A stretch of 10,644 nt of DNA from contig JANQME010000337.1 in assembly GCA_028280205.1 (NCBI GenBank), forward strand, positions 1 to 10,644, read 5' to 3'. A program made the translations under genes and the position numbers. Positions 1-6,570 of the stretch are shown in pieces. The DNA comes from Longimicrobiales bacterium. Lineage in GTDB: Bacteria > Gemmatimonadota > Gemmatimonadetes > Longimicrobiales > Gaopeijiaceae. Below the pieces are notes generated by a model. That model had not been told where the DNA came from, ran no database searches, and saw nothing but the letters and a program-made list of their open reading frames with translations. Numbering within the stretch: the stretch's first letter is position 1; each line of letters starts with the position of its first letter.

Positions 1-2281
1 GTCGCTGGGCGAAGTGCGCCCCCAGGCGCCCGTCCATGCCCCGCACGTCGGACGGCGGCTGGGTGGCGACCACCGAGAGGACGGCCGCGCGGGTCGCGCG
101 CAGCACGCCGGCCGGGTCCCCTTCCAGGTACGCCGCGAGGTACCCCGATCCCGACCAGCCGCGCGTGAACGGCAGGTACGCCTGCGCCTGAACAGGCCGC
201 TCCGGCCCCCACTGTCGGACGTTGCCCACCACCCCGACCACGGTGAGCCACGGGGGCGGGTCACCGAAGCCGAAGCGGCGTCCGATCGGGTCCTCGCCGG
301 GCCACACGCCGTCCACCATCGCCTGGTTCACGACGACACCGACCGCATCCGGGATGGAGTCGTCCGGCTCCAGCAGCCGCCCGCGCAGAAGCGGGATTCC
401 CATCGTCGCGAAGTAGTCGCCCACCACGCTCACCACTTCCACCAGCGGGCCCTCGTCGGTGCTGGCGCGCGGCTCCCACCCCTCGACCTGGACGCTCCCG
501 TTGGTTCCGCCCGCGAGCGGCAGTCGCGACACGAAGCCCGCGCTGCGCACCCCCGGGACCGCCCCGACGGCCTCCACGACCCGCCGATGGTAGCGCTCGC
601 GCGCCGCCTGATCGTCGTACCGCGGTCCGTCGGGATCGAGCGACAGCGTCAGGACGCCCTCCGTCTCGAAGCCGTACGCCTGCCCCCGCAACTCCGTGTA
701 GCTGCGGACGAGCAGGGTGGCTCCGTTGACGAGGACGAGGCCCACCGCGATCTGCGCGACGATGAAGGCGTCGCGTACGCGCTCCTTGGCGGGGGCGAGG
801 GTGCCTCGCCCCCCTTCGCGCACGCCGCTGGCCAGATCGGTGCGGGCGGCCATGAGCGCGGGCACCACGCCGAACACGAGCGCCGTGAGCACCGAGGCGG
901 CGACCGCGAACGCCAGGGCGGGCGGGTCGAGCGCCACGTCCTGCACCCGCGGGATCGTGGTCGGAATCATCCCCTTGAGCGCATCCATCGCGAGGAACGC
1001 GAAGGCAACGCCGAGCACCCCGCCGAGCACGGCCAGCACGAGGCTCTCCGAGAAGAGAAGGCGGACGATCCTGCCGCGCGACGCGCCGAGAGCCGAGCGC
1101 ACGGCCAGCTCTGCCTCCCGTGCCGTGCCCCGGGCGAGTTGGAGCCCCGCGACGTTGGCACACGCGATCAGGAGGACCAGACCGGCGGCGCCCAGGATCA
1201 TGAGGAGCTGGTCTCCGTGGCGTCCGAAAAGGTAGTCGTGCATCAGGAAGACCCGCGCACCCCGATCGGCATTGGTGCGCGGGTACTCTTCGGCCAGCTC
1301 CCGCATGATGCGGTCCATGTCGGCCTGCGCCGCCTCGAGGGTGACGCCGTCGGCGAGCCGCGCGATGACCGGGTACGAGTGGCTGCCCCGCTCGCTCTCG
1401 TAGAGGCCCGGCTGGACGGGGAGGTAGAGCTCGTGCCGTCGGGTCCCCAGCCACGGGGACGGCACATCGAAGTCGGGGGGCATGACGCCTACGACGGTGC
1501 GTACGCGCCCGTCCACCTCGAGCGTCCGGCCCACCGCGCCCGGATCGCCGTCGAACAGCCTCCGCCAGAGCTCGTGGCCGAGGAGTACCGCGTCGTCGCC
1601 CGTCCCGTCGCCGTCCTGGAGCGCGCGGCCGTACGCGGGCGGGACGCCCAGCAGGTCGAAGGCGCTCTCCGAGACGCGCGTGGCGTACACCCGTTCCGGC
1701 TCGTCGAGACCGGTCAGGGTGAACGAGCCCGGGGACAGGATCGCCATCGCGTAGAAGGAGCGCTGCCGCTCGACCCAGTCCACGTAGTCCGGCCCGGACG
1801 AGGGACCGCAGCATCCGGATCCCGCGTGCTGCATGACGACGACCACTTCGTGCGAATCGGGCAGCGGAAGAGGCTCCAGGAACACGCCCCGGAAGACGCC
1901 GAAGAGCGCGGTCGTCGTCCCGACGCCGACGGCTAGCGTGACCACGACCGTCGCCGTGAAGGCGGGTCGGCGCAGCAGCACCCGGAGGGCGAGCCTCACG
2001 TCGTTTCCCCACATCGTCGTTCCCTCCCTCTCGGAGCTTCGCGAGCCGATCGTGCCGGTCGGCGACAGTCGATGACGCACTCCGGGGCCGACGGATCGGA
2101 CCGCCTGACGCGCGAGCCAGCGACGCGCCTCGGCCGGGCCGTCGCGACGCCTCCGCGTGTCGAGCTCCTCCTCCACGTCCCCTCGCAGCGCTTCCCGGTG
2201 CTCGGGCGGTGTGCACAGACGCAGGAGCGCGAGCCAGAAGCGCGCCCCCCAACCGTGTCCGCTACCCGACGTCCGAATCAT
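1..2281 (-). CDS. ADOP-type ABC transporter permease (MacB/FtsX family), 3' end outside window
   Basis: 760 codons are visible; the frame is open to the left edge, so the C-terminus is missing. I read this frame by reverse-complementing. Residues about 15-75 are a soluble ADOP prefix domain, with an acidic GDVEEELDTRRRRDG stretch and then RRWLARQAVRSV. TM1 is about 106-130, followed by a MacB-type periplasmic domain to about 355. The first FtsX domain has TM segments near 359-381, 410-432 and 456-480, with the family signature ELAVRSALGASRGRIVRLL (about 391-409). TM5 is about 502-525, then a second periplasmic domain begins. About 130 residues with the last FtsX domain should lie outside. Known members are large inner-membrane permeases without an adjacent ATPase gene, related to MacB efflux/mechanotransmission; substrates are mostly unknown. 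ATG 2281 is the first start after an in-frame TAA (2285-2287) and keeps the prefix domain, but has no Shine-Dalgarno. ATG 2014 is an in-frame alternative with a good one. The family call is firm; the start is less so. Confidence 0.9.
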   Translation of the reverse strand, partial: MIRTSGSGHGWGARFWLALLRLCTPPEHREALRGDVEEELDTRRRRDGPAEARRWLARQAVRSVGPGVRHRLSPTGTIGSRSSEREGTTMWGNDVRLALRVLLRRPAFTATVVVTLAVGVGTTTALFGVFRGVFLEPLPLPDSHEVVVVMQHAGSGCCGPSSGPDYVDWVERQRSFYAMAILSPGSFTLTGLDEPERVYATRVSESAFDLLGVPPAYGRALQDGDGTGDDAVLLGHELWRRLFDGDPGAVGRTLEVDGRVRTVVGVMPPDFDVPSPWLGTRRHELYLPVQPGLYESERGSHSYPVIARLADGVTLEAAQADMDRIMRELAEEYPRTNADRGARVFLMHDYLFGRHGDQLLMILGAAGLVLLIACANVAGLQLARGTAREAELAVRSALGASRGRIVRLLFSESLVLAVLGGVLGVAFAFLAMDALKGMIPTTIPRVQDVALDPPALAFAVAASVLTALVFGVVPALMAARTDLASGVREGGRGTLAPAKERVRDAFIVAQIAVGLVLVNGATLLVRSYTELRGQAYGFETEGVLTLSLDPDGPRYDDQAARERYHRRVVEAVGAVPGVRSAGFVSRLPLAGGTNGSVQVEGWEPRASTDEGPLVEVVSVVGDYFATMGIPLLRGRLLEPDDSIPDAVGVVVNQAMVDGVWPGEDPIGRRFGFGDPPPWLTVVGVVGNVRQWGPERPVQAQAYLPFTRGWSGSGYLAAYLEGDPAGVLRATRAAVLSVVATQPPSDVRGMDGRLGAHFAQR
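2015..2030 (-). promoter_or_regulatory. Ribosome binding site for internal ATG 2014 of the ADOP permease
   Basis: On the minus strand GAGAGGGAGGGAACGACG directly precedes an in-frame ATG at 2014. The purine-rich GAGGGAGG core lies about 8 nt before it, whereas the upstream ATG at 2281 has no such site. It could serve a shorter product lacking the prefix domain and starting MWGNDVRLALRVL, which is how prefix-less permeases of this family begin. It could also be a chance match in a purine-rich linker. Confidence 0.4.
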
Positions 2282-2283
2282 TT

Positions 2284-2312
2284 CTTATACAGTGTGTGAT
2301 AAATCGGCGCAA
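2284..2312 (-). promoter_or_regulatory. Candidate sigma-70 promoter and imperfect dyad upstream of the ADOP permease
   Basis: The minus strand reads TTGCGC (2312-2307), a 17-nt spacer, then TATAAG (2289-2284), a reasonable -35/-10 pair in an unusually AT-rich patch. The same patch carries TTAT/ATAA half-sites (2285-2288 and 2299-2302), with ACACTGT between them on the minus strand, so it could be an operator. PadR regulators often control ADOP genes, but no regulator gene is visible here. The -10 ends only 2 nt before ATG 2281, so a standard start point would fall inside the first codons. That conflict lowers confidence. Confidence 0.35.
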
Positions 2313-2376
2313 ACGAACCCGTGCACCTGTACTTCCTGGGACGGGCCGAGCGGTTGGAACGTTGCGACCGCCGTGG

Positions 2377-3294
2377 TCAGGCCGGAACGCCCTCCAGCAG
2401 ATCGGCCTCGCGCAGGATCGTGCGGATCTCCGCGATGCGGTCTTCGCCGACGGCGGCGAGCGGAGGACGCAGCGGTCCTCCCGCGAGCCCGAGAAGGTCG
2501 AGCGCCGCCTTCACGCCCGGGACGCCCATTCCGCCCACGATCCGCTGATGCACCGGAGCGATCCGTGCCTGCAGCGCCGAAGCCCGGTCGGCGTCACCCG
2601 CCGCGTGCGCGATCGGAACCTCGGCCGCCTCGGCCGTCGCCATGAGTCCGACGGCGACGATCCCGCCAGCGGCCCCCACCTCGAGCGCCGGGTGCAGCAC
2701 TGCGCCGCTGCCCACGAGGACCTGAAAGTCGTCCCGGGTCGCCCCGACGAGCTCGGTCACCCCTTCGACCGTGCCACGGGAGTCCTTGATGCCGACGACG
2801 TTCGGGTGCCCCGACAGCGTGCCGACGAGGGCGGCGGGCAGCTCGATGGTGGAGAGGCGGAGCGGGACCTGGTAGACGAGGACGGGCACGGGTGAGGCGT
2901 CCGCGATGGCGCGGAAGTGACGCTCGAGGACCACGGGCGTCATCGCGCCGCGGTAGTACGCCGGCGGGCTGACGAGCACCGCGTCCGCTCCCGCGGCCGC
3001 GGCCTCCTTCGTGAGGCGGATCGCCTGCCGGGTGGATTCCGCACCCGTGCCGGCGATCACCGCGCGGTCGTCCGGCACGACGTCCGCGGCGGCCTCGACG
3101 AGCGTCCGGCGCTCCTCGTCGTCCAGAAAGACGGACTCGCCCGTGGAGCCGGCGATGAGGATGCCGCGTACGGGGTGCTCGAACCACCGGCGCAGGTTGT
3201 CGCGAAACGCCGCGACGTCGAGGTCGCCGGTCGTCGCATCGAACGGGGTCGTGACCGGCAGGTGGGTGCCGGAGAGATCGATCGGTGCGCCCAC
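2377..3294 (-). CDS. DapA/NAL superfamily aldolase, 4-hydroxy-2-oxoglutarate aldolase-like
   Basis: A 305-residue class I aldolase of the dihydrodipicolinate synthase/N-acetylneuraminate lyase family (TIM barrel, cytoplasmic). Visible catalytic motifs are GSTGE (49-53), Tyr141 in VYQVP, and the Schiff-base lysine Lys170 in GIKDS. Several stretches match what I remember of human HOGA1 better than DapA: AGTGAEST (81-88), SPPAYYRGAM (109-118), HPNVVGIKDS (163-172), DDFQVLVGS, and a GxPGVKAALDLLG...GGPLRPPL C-terminus. HOGA-type enzymes cleave 4-hydroxy-2-oxoglutarate to pyruvate and glyoxylate. Start is GTG 3294, with GGGAGG about 11 nt upstream inside the end of pilT; the two genes are 5 nt apart and probably one transcript. 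Family assignment is secure; the substrate is inference, and another 2-keto acid aldol is possible. Confidence 0.9.
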   Translation of the reverse strand: MGAPIDLSGTHLPVTTPFDATTGDLDVAAFRDNLRRWFEHPVRGILIAGSTGESVFLDDEERRTLVEAAADVVPDDRAVIAGTGAESTRQAIRLTKEAAAAGADAVLVSPPAYYRGAMTPVVLERHFRAIADASPVPVLVYQVPLRLSTIELPAALVGTLSGHPNVVGIKDSRGTVEGVTELVGATRDDFQVLVGSGAVLHPALEVGAAGGIVAVGLMATAEAAEVPIAHAAGDADRASALQARIAPVHQRIVGGMGVPGVKAALDLLGLAGGPLRPPLAAVGEDRIAEIRTILREADLLEGVPA

Positions 3295-3299
3295 GGCGC

Positions 3300-4436
3300 T
3301 CAGCCTCCCATCATCTTGGTCATCTCGTCGGCGAGGCCCGACGTGCCCTGAGGACCACCCGCACCGGAGGCGCCGGTTCCGAACATGTTCATCTTGAGGT
3401 CGAAGTCGGACGGGTTGTTCGCGGCCGCCTTGGCGACGTCGAAGTCGACCTCACCGGACCGCACGAGCCCCATGAGGTGCTGGTCGAACGTCTGCGACCC
3501 GTAGTGACTGCGTCCTTCCTCGATGAGGTCGGGGATCTCCTCCATGCGCTCCGGATCCCGCACGCAGTCCCGGATGGTGGACGTCATGAGCATGACCTCC
3601 ATCGCCGCCACCCGTCCTCCCTGCTTGCGCTGCACCAGTCGCTGCGACACGACGGCCTGGAGCGACTCCGAGAGGCGCACCCGGATCATCTCCTGCTCGC
3701 TCGGCTCGAAGACCGCGATGATGCGCGAGATGGTCTGGACGGAGTTCTTGGTGTGCAGCGTCGAGATGACGAGGTGGCCCGTCTCCGCCGCCTTGAGCGC
3801 GGTTTCGATCGTCGTCTTGTCGCGCATCTCGCCGATAAGGATGACGTCCGGGTCCTGCCGCAGGACCGAGCGCAGCCCGCTCTCGAAGGTGTCGGTATCG
3901 GTCCCGATGTCACGCTGCGTGATCGAGCACTGGTTGTCCCGGTGGAGGAACTCGATGGGGTTCTCCAGCGTGACCACGTGCAGGCGCTTGTGGCGGTTCA
4001 TCCAGTTGATCATCGCCGCCATCGTCGAGCTCTTCCCGGACCCCGTCACGCCCGTCACGAGCACCATGCCCCGCTCGAACGCCGCGATCCGGTTGATGAT
4101 GGGCGGAAGCCCCAGATCCTCCACGGAGGGGATCTCGATCGGGATGGACCGCATCACGATCATCGGAGAGCCGCGCTGCTTCATGATGTTCACGCGGAAG
4201 CGCCCGACGCCGGGGATCCCCCACGAGCAGTCGTAGTCCAGCAGCTTCTCGAAGCGGTCGCGGTCGTCCTGGTGGGGGATGAGCTGCATCGCGATCCCCT
4301 TCACCTGGTCGACGGTCAGCTTCTGCTGCGTGAGCGCCTGCAGCTCCCCGTGGATGCGGGCGCGCATGAAGTCGCCCGCCTTGATGTGTATGTCGCTCGC
4401 GCCGCGCTCGACCGCGGCCTTGAAGAGTTCCTGCAT
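3300..4436 (-). CDS. pilT: Type IV pilus retraction ATPase PilT
   Basis: A 378-residue secretion-superfamily hexameric ATPase that powers pilus disassembly at the cytoplasmic face of the inner membrane (twitching motility, DNA uptake). The N-terminal PAS-like domain includes GASDIHIKAGDFMRARIHGE (12-31). Walker A is GVTGSGKSST (129-138, Lys135). The Asp box is TLENPIEF (156-163), the Walker B region DPDVILIGEMRD (195-206, Glu203), and the His box GHLVISTLHT (220-229). The Asp box reads ENPIE where PilT normally has EDPIE. The C-terminal part has YGSQTFDQHL, as in PilT/PilU, and then a Gly/Met-rich tail ending MMGG. Start ATG 4436 has GGAGAGGGG about 5 nt upstream. No other pilus gene is in view. 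PilU rather than PilT cannot be excluded from this gene alone. Confidence 0.94.
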   Translation of the reverse strand: MQELFKAAVERGASDIHIKAGDFMRARIHGELQALTQQKLTVDQVKGIAMQLIPHQDDRDRFEKLLDYDCSWGIPGVGRFRVNIMKQRGSPMIVMRSIPIEIPSVEDLGLPPIINRIAAFERGMVLVTGVTGSGKSSTMAAMINWMNRHKRLHVVTLENPIEFLHRDNQCSITQRDIGTDTDTFESGLRSVLRQDPDVILIGEMRDKTTIETALKAAETGHLVISTLHTKNSVQTISRIIAVFEPSEQEMIRVRLSESLQAVVSQRLVQRKQGGRVAAMEVMLMTSTIRDCVRDPERMEEIPDLIEEGRSHYGSQTFDQHLMGLVRSGEVDFDVAKAAANNPSDFDLKMNMFGTGASGAGGPQGTSGLADEMTKMMGG

Positions 4437-4561
4437 GCACCCCTCTCCAGGCGTGACTGGACCCGTTCAGGCCGAAGATACGGAGCCGCGTCGGGCAGGG
4501 GAACGAATTCCTGTCGTGGGTCGAGGGTCACCGAGATGTTGCCCCGCTACCCTGCCGAGGT
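4437..4561 (-). promoter_or_regulatory. trpS-pilT intergenic spacer with weak candidate -10
   Basis: The 125-bp gap between trpS and pilT contains, on the minus strand, TATCTT within CTCCGTATCTTCGGCC, a TAnnTT-type -10 about 30 nt before the pilT ribosome binding site. No convincing -35 is visible and there is no clear terminator for trpS. pilT probably has its own promoter here, but read-through from trpS is equally possible. Confidence 0.25.
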
Positions 4562-5581
4562 TCAGCCGATCGAGGCGCGCCAGTCGAGGCCCATGCGGTC
4601 GCGGACCTCGGTGATCGTCGCGCCGGCGATCGCTCGGGCGCGCACGGCTCCGTCGTCGAGGATCTCCCGCACGCGCTCGGGCTTCTCCACGAGCTCCGCC
4701 GCGCGCTCACGGAACGGGGTGAACCGCTCCGTGATGTTGTCCGACAGGATGCGCTTGCAGTCGACGCACCCACGCGTCGCCCCGCGGCACTGCGTCGCGA
4801 TGTCCTCGAGGACGTCGCCGTCCGCGAAGAAGTGGTGGAGCGAGTAGACGTTGCACACCTCGGGGCGGCCCGGATCGGTCTTGCGAATCCGCTGGGGGTC
4901 GGTGACCGCGGTGCGGACCCGCTCCCACACCTCGTCGGGCCCGGCGAGAACGGGGACGGTGTTCCCGAGCGACTTGCTCATCTTCGCCTCCCCGTCGAGC
5001 CCGAGGATGCGCCCCACCCCCTTCTCGATGAGGGGCTCCGTCTCCGGGAAGGTCTCACCGTACGCCGCGTTGAACTTCCGTGCGACGTCCCTCGTGAGCT
5101 CCAGATGCTGCTTCTGGTCCTCGCCCACGGGGACGCCGTCGGCCTTATAGAGCAGGATGTCGGCCGCCTGCAGGATCGGGTAGTTCAGGATGCCGGCCGG
5201 GATCGACTCGAAGCGCTGCGCCTTGTCCTTGAACTGGGTCATGCGCTCGAGATCACCGATCGGCGTCACCGCGTTGAAGAGCCAGGCGAGCTCCGTGTGC
5301 TCCGGCACGTCGGACTGGACGAAGATGATCGACTTCTCCGGGTCCAGCCCGACGGAGAGGTAGGAGACGGCCAGATCGAGCACGTGGCCCGGGAGCTCCT
5401 TCGGATCGCCCCCGGCCGTGATCGCGTGCTGATCGACGATGCACCAGATGCAGTCGTGCTCGTCCTGCATCTCGACCCAGCGCCGGAGCGCCCCGAGGTA
5501 GTTGCCCAGGTGCGCCTCGCCGGACGGCTGCATGCCGCTGAAGATGCGCTTCTTCCTCGAAGGGGGGTCGGTCGGGGTCAT
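4562..5581 (-). CDS. trpS: Tryptophanyl-tRNA synthetase with a four-cysteine (Fe-S type) motif
   Basis: A 339-residue class Ic aminoacyl-tRNA synthetase, normal length for bacterial TrpRS, that charges tRNA-Trp with tryptophan using ATP in the cytoplasm. The HIGH-equivalent motif is PSGEAHLGNYLGA (19-31) and the KMSKS loop is at 200-204. The tryptophan/ATP pocket regions TPIGDLERMTQFKDK (106-120) and GVPVGEDQKQHLELTRD (149-165) are intact. The C-terminal anticodon-binding half carries Cys243-x21-Cys265-x6-Cys272-x2-Cys275. Thermotoga maritima TrpRS binds a 4Fe-4S cluster through a closely similar C-x22-C-x6-C-x2-C motif, so this enzyme probably binds one too. Start ATG 5581 has no clear Shine-Dalgarno. 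A divergent gene begins 67 nt away, and a candidate promoter lies between them. Confidence 0.97.
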   Translation of the reverse strand: MTPTDPPSRKKRIFSGMQPSGEAHLGNYLGALRRWVEMQDEHDCIWCIVDQHAITAGGDPKELPGHVLDLAVSYLSVGLDPEKSIIFVQSDVPEHTELAWLFNAVTPIGDLERMTQFKDKAQRFESIPAGILNYPILQAADILLYKADGVPVGEDQKQHLELTRDVARKFNAAYGETFPETEPLIEKGVGRILGLDGEAKMSKSLGNTVPVLAGPDEVWERVRTAVTDPQRIRKTDPGRPEVCNVYSLHHFFADGDVLEDIATQCRGATRGCVDCKRILSDNITERFTPFRERAAELVEKPERVREILDDGAVRARAIAGATITEVRDRMGLDWRASIG

Positions 5582-5607
5582 GTCGGGTCCGGCAAGGGTC
5601 GGAGCGC

Positions 5608-5639
5608 CGCTAAGTTAGCGCGTCCCCTCCCGCCGCCAA
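5608..5639. promoter_or_regulatory. Divergent trpS / IMPase promoter region with 13-bp palindrome
   Basis: CGCTAAGTTAGCG (5608-5620) is a perfect palindrome with 6-bp arms around one central base. It reads as a TAnnTT-type -10 on both strands: TAACTT on minus (5617-5612) and TAAGTT on plus (5611-5616). For the minus direction TTGGCG (5639-5634) lies 16 nt upstream of TAACTT, giving a plausible trpS promoter with a leader of about 24 nt. I see no good -35 for the plus direction. Overlapping -10 elements would make the two promoters mutually exclusive on one template. The palindrome could instead be an operator. Confidence 0.4.
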
Positions 5640-5647
5640 CGACTCCT

Positions 5648-6445
5648 GTGAACGCACTCCTCCGCACCGCGCGCGAGGCCGCCGACGCGGCCGCGGCGAT
5701 CCACCGAAGAGACGCGGGGCGGGTCGTGCTCGCGGGAGCGTCCCGGAAGGCGCGGGCGGACTACGTCTCACAGACCGACCTCGACGCCCAGGAGGCCGCG
5801 CTCGAGGTCATCCGGAGTCGGCACCCGGACCACGCGCTGCTCGCCGAGGAGTCGGACGAGCCCGTCGAGGAGCAGCTCGCAGGGTGGGACGGCCGGCCGC
5901 TCTGGATCGTGGATCCGCTGGACGGAACCGCGAACTTCCTGCAGGAGCACCCGCACTACTGCGCATCGGTCGGGGTGGCGGTGGAGGGCCGGCCCGTGGC
6001 CGGGGCCGTGACGCACGGCACGACCGGTGAACGGTGGTGGGCCGCGGAGGGCGAGGGCGCGTTCCGGAGCGGTCGTCGCATCTCCGTCTCCTCGGAGCGG
6101 CCCCTCGCGGAGGCACTCGTCGGGACCGGCTTCCCGTTCAAGCTCCTCGACGCGATGCCGCGCTACCTCGGCCAGCTCGATCGGGTCCTGCGCTCGTCGT
6201 CCGGTGTCCGGCGCGTGGGCTCGGCGGCGCTCGACCTCTGCTACCTGGCGCAGGGCTCGCTCGACGCCTTCTGGGAGGAGGTCCTCATGCCGTGGGATTT
6301 CGCCGCCGGGCTGATCATCGTGCGGGAGGCGGGCGGCGTGCTCGCCCGACCGGACGGCGGCGAGCTCGACCTCGCGACCGGCCCCGTACGCGGTGCCCTG
6401 AGCCCGCAGCTCTTGCACGAGCTCCGGGAGGTGCTCGGCGACTGA
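5648..6445 (+). CDS. Inositol monophosphatase (SuhB/IMPase) family phosphatase
   Basis: A 265-residue member of the lithium-sensitive, Mg-dependent phosphatase family. The metal-binding motifs are all present: Glu67 in LLAEES, DPLDGTANF (89-97, with Asp89 and Asp92), and PWDFAAG (215-221, with Asp217). RVGSAALDLCYLAQGSLDAF (189-208) is the usual family stretch before it. Possible substrates are inositol 1-phosphate, histidinol phosphate, 3'-phosphoadenosine 5'-phosphate or related sugar phosphates; the sequence does not settle which. Start is GTG 5648, where similarity begins; the in-frame extension upstream is low-complexity Pro/Arg and belongs to the intergenic region. No Shine-Dalgarno is visible. 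It is divergent from trpS and convergent with hsp20. Confidence 0.92.
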   Translation: MNALLRTAREAADAAAAIHRRDAGRVVLAGASRKARADYVSQTDLDAQEAALEVIRSRHPDHALLAEESDEPVEEQLAGWDGRPLWIVDPLDGTANFLQEHPHYCASVGVAVEGRPVAGAVTHGTTGERWWAAEGEGAFRSGRRISVSSERPLAEALVGTGFPFKLLDAMPRYLGQLDRVLRSSSGVRRVGSAALDLCYLAQGSLDAFWEEVLMPWDFAAGLIIVREAGGVLARPDGGELDLATGPVRGALSPQLLHELREVLGD

Positions 6446-6498
6446 AGGGTCGAGCTCGACAAGCCCAGGTGGACCCGCGCGTCGTGCCCGGATGCGAA

Positions 6499-6529
6499 GA
6501 CGGGCCCCGGCAGGGTGCCGGAGCCCGTC
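6499..6529. terminator. Strong hairpin between convergent genes (14-bp arms)
   Basis: Arms 6499-6512 and 6516-6529 pair with one mismatch (CGGGCCCCGGCA against TGCCGGAGCCCG plus two outer pairs) around a GGG loop. It lies between the convergent stops at 6445 and 6571. There is no T-tract on the plus side and only a short TCTTCG on the minus side, so it may work as a bidirectional transcript-end stem rather than a classic intrinsic terminator. Confidence 0.6.
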
Positions 6530-6531
6530 GG

Positions 6532-6555
6532 GGTGGATGCGCGGAGGCATCCACC
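6532..6555. terminator. Second hairpin between convergent genes (9-bp perfect arms)
   Basis: GGTGGATGC (6532-6540) and GCATCCACC (6547-6555) pair perfectly around the 6-nt loop GCGGAG. It starts 2 nt after the first hairpin and ends 15 nt before the hsp20 stop codon. On the hsp20 transcript it would be the first stem after the stop, where it could protect the 3' end or pause polymerase. No T-tract follows on either strand. Confidence 0.5.
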
Positions 6556-6570
6556 GAGGTCGCGCCGCGA

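Noticed and set aside
14..1936. Long plus-strand open frame of 640 codons antisense to the ADOP permease
   Set aside because: The translation is Arg/His/Pro/Gly-rich without domains and mirrors a well-supported minus-strand permease; high GC creates such shadow frames.
261..2252. Minus-strand open frame of 663 codons over the permease gene
   Set aside because: It is Arg/Gly/Ala-rich with no membrane segments, while another minus frame gives the complete ADOP sequence.
2282..2376. Terminator between the aldolase and the ADOP permease
   Set aside because: Only a 4-bp stem (GACC/GGTC) is visible near 2366-2378 and it overlaps the aldolase stop codon; there is no T-tract.
6449..6460. Perfect 12-bp palindrome GTCGAGCTCGAC just after the phosphatase stop codon
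   Set aside because: It has no loop, so it is a poor RNA hairpin, and TCGA-rich palindromes are expected by chance at this GC content. No second copy is associated with a promoter.
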